From: a bacterium SM23_31
GTDB lineage: Bacteria > SM23-31
Length of the DNA: 8,430 bases
Direction of reading: 5' to 3'
Assembly (NCBI GenBank): GCA_001304035.1
Contig: LJUD01000289.1
Span: forward strand, 1 to 8,430
Made by a program: the position numbers and the translations under genes. The notes under the pieces are model-generated. The model was not told where the DNA came from and made no database searches. It saw only the letters and a list, made by a program, of their open reading frames with translations. This document shows, in pieces, positions 6,042-8,430 of this stretch. Positions within the stretch are counted from its first letter, which is position 1, and each line of letters starts with the position of its first letter.

Positions 6042-7316
6042 ATGAAGCAAAAAAATGTAAGAAAATTGACTTCAATCCTGCTTTTTTTGGTCGTCTGTTC
6101 TGTTTTACTGTTTATACGGCAGGTTACGGAGGCAAAGCAAGGCGGTAATCTCCGTTTTGGCATTAAGTTTACAGAAGCACGGTCTCGAGAACCATTAGAT
6201 GGACGTTTACTGTTAATGATTTCTACAAATGACAGCGGTGAGCCCCGATTCCAGATTAATGACGGTGAAAATACGCAGTTAATTTTCGGGATTGATGTAG
6301 ATGGTCTTGACCCGGGGGAAACGTCTGTTATCGATGGGAGTGTTTTTGGTTATCCCGTAAAAAGCATTTCTGAGATTCCACCGGGGGAATACACGGTACA
6401 GGCGCTTTTACACCGCTATGAGACTTTTCATCGTTCCGGCGGTTATACTGTAAAGCTGCCGATGGACCGGGGTGAGGGACAACACTGGAACATGGCGCCG
6501 GGTAATTTCTACAGCACTCCTAAAAAAGTTCTAATCGATCCCCAAAAAGATGAGATTATTAATATTATTCTCGATCAAGAAATTCCACCGATCCAAGACC
6601 CGGAGGATACAAAATATATTAAGCATATTAAAATCCAGAGTGAGCTGTTGACGGAATTCTGGGGCAGACCGATGTATCTTGGCGCATGTATACTCCTTCC
6701 GGAAGGTTTTGATGAACATCCTGAGGCGCACTATCCTCTTATTATCAACCACGGTCATTTCCCGTATACTTTCGGCGGATTTAGGGAGACGCCGCCGGAC
6801 CCGAACCTTAGACCTGAATATAGTTCAAGATTTAATTGGGAAGGATATAATATTACCCAACAAGAATATGCCTATAAGTTTTATCAGTATTGGACGGCAC
6901 CGGACACTCCGCGAATGCTTATTATACTAATTCAACACGCAAATCCTTATTATGATGATTCCTATGCGGTGAATTCAGCTAATCTGGGACCCTATGGAGA
7001 CGCTGTTAACTATGAGCTTATTCCGTATATTGAGGAGAAATTCCGGGGCCCGATCCGATCGATTTTCGGGCATATACGGTCGTTGATATCTACAAGGACA
7101 AAAATGCATATTATATTGACGAACAGTGGAAGCGCACACCGAGACCGGGGAAACGGAACTGGCTTGGTCATATCAGTTGTACACTTGAACAGACAAATCA
7201 CCGGGAACTCGTTCTTGGGACGCACTCCCGTTCAGGAGACCAGTGGGATATATGGGAGGCAGTCTACAGCCCGGTTGGTGGTGATGGTTATCCGAAGCGA
7301 ATATGGGACAAGCTGA
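6042..7316 (+). CDS. Exported alpha/beta hydrolase (putative esterase), N-terminal part, frame-disrupted
   Basis: Residues 1-31 form a signal peptide: Lys/Arg-rich start, hydrophobic core SILLFLVVCSVLLFI, probable cut after TEA. Residues about 35-180 form a beta-rich N-terminal domain (GIDVDGLDPGETSVID, IPPGEYTVQALLHRYE). An alpha/beta-hydrolase domain then begins: ACILLPEGFDEHPEAHYP (215-232), INHGHFPYTFGGF (235-247), and DSYAVNSANLGPYGDAVNYE (306-325) leading into LIPYIEEKFRG (326-336), as in enterochelin-esterase-like putative esterases. The next strand and the nucleophile GxSxG elbow should follow directly but are absent. From about base 7050 this frame gives 88 residues of unrelated sequence (IRSIFGHIRSLISTRT and on) before the stop, while the true protein continues in another frame (7049-7690). 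The gene therefore cannot make an active serine hydrolase as written. Its start is 47 bases after the racemase stop, so it may be part of the same transcript. Confidence 0.8.
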   Translation: MKQKNVRKLTSILLFLVVCSVLLFIRQVTEAKQGGNLRFGIKFTEARSREPLDGRLLLMISTNDSGEPRFQINDGENTQLIFGIDVDGLDPGETSVIDGSVFGYPVKSISEIPPGEYTVQALLHRYETFHRSGGYTVKLPMDRGEGQHWNMAPGNFYSTPKKVLIDPQKDEIINIILDQEIPPIQDPEDTKYIKHIKIQSELLTEFWGRPMYLGACILLPEGFDEHPEAHYPLIINHGHFPYTFGGFRETPPDPNLRPEYSSRFNWEGYNITQQEYAYKFYQYWTAPDTPRMLIILIQHANPYYDDSYAVNSANLGPYGDAVNYELIPYIEEKFRGPIRSIFGHIRSLISTRTKMHIILTNSGSAHRDRGNGTGLVISVVHLNRQITGNSFLGRTPVQETSGIYGRQSTARLVVMVIRSEYGTS

Positions 7317-7690
7317 CCGGAGAGATTGACCATGAGGTCGCTGAATACTGGCGTGAGAATTATGACCTTCGATATATCCTTGAACGGGATTGGAACACAC
7401 TCGGTCCCAAACTTAAAGGGAAAATACATATTTACTGCGGGGATATGGATAATTATTATCTTAACAATGCTGTTTACCTTACGGAAGAATTTCTCGAAAG
7501 CACAGAAAATCCTTATTATGATGGGGAAGTGGACTATGGAGACAGGGCAGAACACTGCTGGAACGGCGATCAGGAAAGACCGAACGCAATCTCACGGTTG
7601 AGATACCACCAGATGTTTATCCCAAAGATTGTAGAGCAAATTCTTAAAACAGCACCACCGGGCGCGGATTTAACAAGCTGGCGATATTAG
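7049..7690 (+). pseudogene. C-terminal part of the exported alpha/beta hydrolase, out of frame with its N-terminal part
   Basis: In the frame two bases off, an open stretch runs from PDPIDFRAYTVVDIYKDKNA to LKTAPPGADLTSWRY and a TAG at 7688. No stop interrupts its 213 codons. It has the hallmarks of the second half of the hydrolase: GKIHIYCGDMDNYYLNNAV holding the likely catalytic Asp, and YGDRAEHCWNGD holding the likely catalytic His. There is no start codon with a ribosome site, and the first in-frame ATG (7445) lies inside conserved sequence, so it is not a separate gene. It joins the N-terminal half at GGGGCCC (7046-7051), with roughly 30-40 residues, including the nucleophile serine, apparently lost. 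A real deletion and an assembly gap look the same here. Confidence 0.75.
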
Positions 7691-7953
7691 TTGAACATTT
7701 TTTAAGTGTATATGAAATTAGTAAAGAAATAATTTGCACATTTCAATACTTCAATTGACACAGAACCAAGATGGGTGAAAAAATGCTTGTAAAAATCAAA
7801 TATATCTTTTAATATTCAATAGTTATTAAAAATTACCTTTTTTAGCTTAGAGTCAAGTAACGCAAGATTTCATCGTTAAAATCTTAGTATTATATGTTTT
7901 ATGTTTCGAGCTAAATTTAGTAAATTTATCAAAGTTCAGGCAAAAATTAACAA

Positions 7954-7986
7954 AATATTTTCGGACACTTCTTAGTCTGAAATATT
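7954..7986. repeat. Imperfect 12-bp stem-loop
   Basis: AATATTT (7954-7960), a bulged T, then CGGAC (7962-7966) pairs with GTCTGAAATATT (7975-7986) across an 8-base loop, with one G-U pair. No T run follows on the + strand. It abuts the CGCAAAG array, so both may be part of one dispersed repeat. Function unknown. Confidence 0.45.
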
Positions 7987-7990
7987 CTCT

Positions 7991-8014
7991 CGCAAAGTCT
8001 CAAAGACCGCAAAG
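7991..8014. repeat. CGCAAAG-type short tandem repeat
   Basis: Three copies of C(G/T)CAAAG occur at 7991-7997, 7999-8005 and 8008-8014, with 8-9 base spacing. Arrays of CGCAAAG units with this spacing are a familiar dispersed repeat in intergenic DNA of many environmental bacteria. This is recalled family knowledge, not a search result. Confidence 0.55.
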
Positions 8015-8092
8015 AAAAAATAAATAATTGTTATTATTTAAGATAGATAGAAATAATTATTTTTGGGATCTAAGAACTTTGCTATTTTATTC

Positions 8093-8112
8093 TATCCCGA
8101 AGTTTCGGGATA
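8093..8112. repeat. Perfect palindrome TATCCCGAA-GT-TTCGGGATA
   Basis: Nine-base arms (8093-8101, 8104-8112) pair perfectly, giving in RNA a stem with a 4-base AGTT loop. A T run begins only 9 bases later (8119-8125, broken by a G), so it would be a poor intrinsic terminator. It is related to the degenerate copy at 5066-5085, which points to a dispersed palindromic repeat. Confidence 0.7.
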
Positions 8113-8131
8113 ATAAATTGTTTTTACTTAA

Positions 8132-8137
8132 TATAAT
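8132..8137 (+). promoter_or_regulatory. Possible -10 box before the galactosidase gene
   Basis: A perfect TATAAT lies 60 bases before ATG 8198, but no good -35 hexamer sits 16-18 bases upstream (GATAAT at 8109-8114). In this AT-rich DNA the match could be chance. Confidence 0.25.
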
Positions 8138-8184
8138 GCTTGCTTTTTGAAATTTTATGAATAATCCAGGTTAATAACAATATT

Positions 8185-8189
8185 GGAGG
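8185..8189 (+). promoter_or_regulatory. Ribosome binding site of the galactosidase gene
   Basis: GGAGG lies 8 bases before ATG 8198. It is a strong site and fixes the start. Confidence 0.75.
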
Positions 8190-8197
8190 TTAAAAAA

Positions 8198-8430
8198 ATG
8201 AAATTGAAAAAAGTAGTGATGACAATAATTTGCACGTGGATTCTTCTGTTTGGTATACAGTATAACCTTGTGATAGGGCAGCAAGTCAACGACTGGGAAA
8301 ATCCTGAAATGATAGGACAGAATAAGGAGCCCGCTCACTGCACCCTGATGCCGTATCCCGACATGCAGACCGCATTGAACGGTATGCGTGAAACCTCACC
8401 GTTTTACAAGTCGCTTAACGGCAAATGGAA
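8198..8430 (+). CDS. Exported glycoside hydrolase family 2 (beta-galactosidase-like), N-terminus, cut by window end
   Basis: Seventy-seven codons are visible. Residues 1-29 look like a signal peptide: MKLKK start, hydrophobic core VVMTIICTWILLFGI, probable cut near IGQQ. The cysteine at 12 is too early and lacks a lipobox, so a lipoprotein is unlikely. The mature start NDWENPEMIGQNKEPAHCTL followed by MPYPDMQTAL and SPFYKSLNGKW matches the opening of LacZ-type GH2 enzymes (DWENP, N..P.H, then LNG.W leading into the sugar-binding jelly-roll domain). It would hydrolyse beta-galactosides or related glycans outside the cytoplasm. The catalytic domain lies beyond the window, so the exact glycosidase activity is unproven. 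A spacer of about 500 bases separates it from the hydantoin-type cluster and it is probably expressed separately. Confidence 0.8.
   Translation, partial: MKLKKVVMTIICTWILLFGIQYNLVIGQQVNDWENPEMIGQNKEPAHCTLMPYPDMQTALNGMRETSPFYKSLNGKW

Larger units (their letters stand above)
7691..8197. other. AT-rich non-coding spacer with several repeats
   Basis: No gene was found on either strand. It holds a nested inverted repeat (TTTAGCT 7841-7847 with AGCTAAA 7909-7915, enclosing AAGATTT 7864-7870 with AAATCTT 7879-7885), a direct repeat TAAATTTA (7912-7919, 7921-7928), the hairpin at 7954-7986, the CGCAAAG array at 7991-8014 and the palindrome at 8093-8112. No clear intrinsic terminator follows the hydrolase stop at 7690. 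The spacer separates the cluster from the galactosidase gene, which is therefore probably a new transcription unit. Confidence 0.7.

Noticed and set aside
7445..7690. Separate small gene of 81 codons starting at ATG 7445
   Set aside because: It is the end of the second half of the disrupted hydrolase; the same frame is open and family-like back to about 7049, and there is no ribosome site at 7445.
8093..8125. Intrinsic terminator formed by the TATCCCGAA palindrome
   Set aside because: The T run starts several bases after the stem and is broken, and the palindrome has a related copy at 5066, so a dispersed repeat fits better.

Overview
The window is bacterial DNA with every recognisable gene on the + strand. 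No sequence in it names the organism. The spacers are AT-rich and hold palindromic and tandem dispersed repeats (ATCCTGAA/TTCAGGAT, TATCCCGAA/TTCGGGATA, CGCAAAG arrays). Ribosome sites are Shine-Dalgarno type. Two genes encode exported enzymes of kinds common in organic-matter degraders. I infer, with low confidence, an uncultured or environmental member of the Bacteroidota/FCB-like lineages.

Bases 99-5994 look like a hydantoin or cyclic-amide/amino-acid utilisation cluster. It holds a cyclic-amide hydrolase of the D-hydantoinase/dihydropyrimidinase family (99-1499), a PLP-dependent group II amino-acid decarboxylase (1549-2922), a sodium:alanine/glycine symporter (AGCS) gene that is broken near its 3' end (3033-4235, with its C-terminal remnant in another frame to 4339), an unrecognised 155-residue cytosolic protein (4365-4832), a repeat-rich spacer of about 480 bases, and an Asp/Glu/hydantoin racemase (5311-5994). 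A workable reading is Na+-driven uptake, racemisation of a 5-substituted hydantoin, ring opening to an N-carbamoyl amino acid, and decarboxylation of the freed amino acid to an amine. The N-carbamoylase needed to link the last two steps is not in the window, so this pathway is inference.

Bases 6042-7690 hold a signal-peptide-bearing alpha/beta hydrolase (putative-esterase type) split into two frames. The break falls where the nucleophile elbow should be, and no GxSxG motif is left, so the gene looks like a pseudogene or an assembly casualty. The symporter carries the same kind of lesion: a missing internal segment plus a frame change. Two such events in one window are the most notable anomaly here.

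Bases 7691-8197 are a non-coding, AT-rich spacer of about 500 bases with several inverted repeats, a CGCAAAG-type repeat and a TATCCCGAA palindrome. It ends in a strong ribosome site that starts a new gene at 8198. That gene is the N-terminus of an exported GH2-type beta-galactosidase, cut by the window end. I saw no tRNA, rRNA, CRISPR array or transposase gene.
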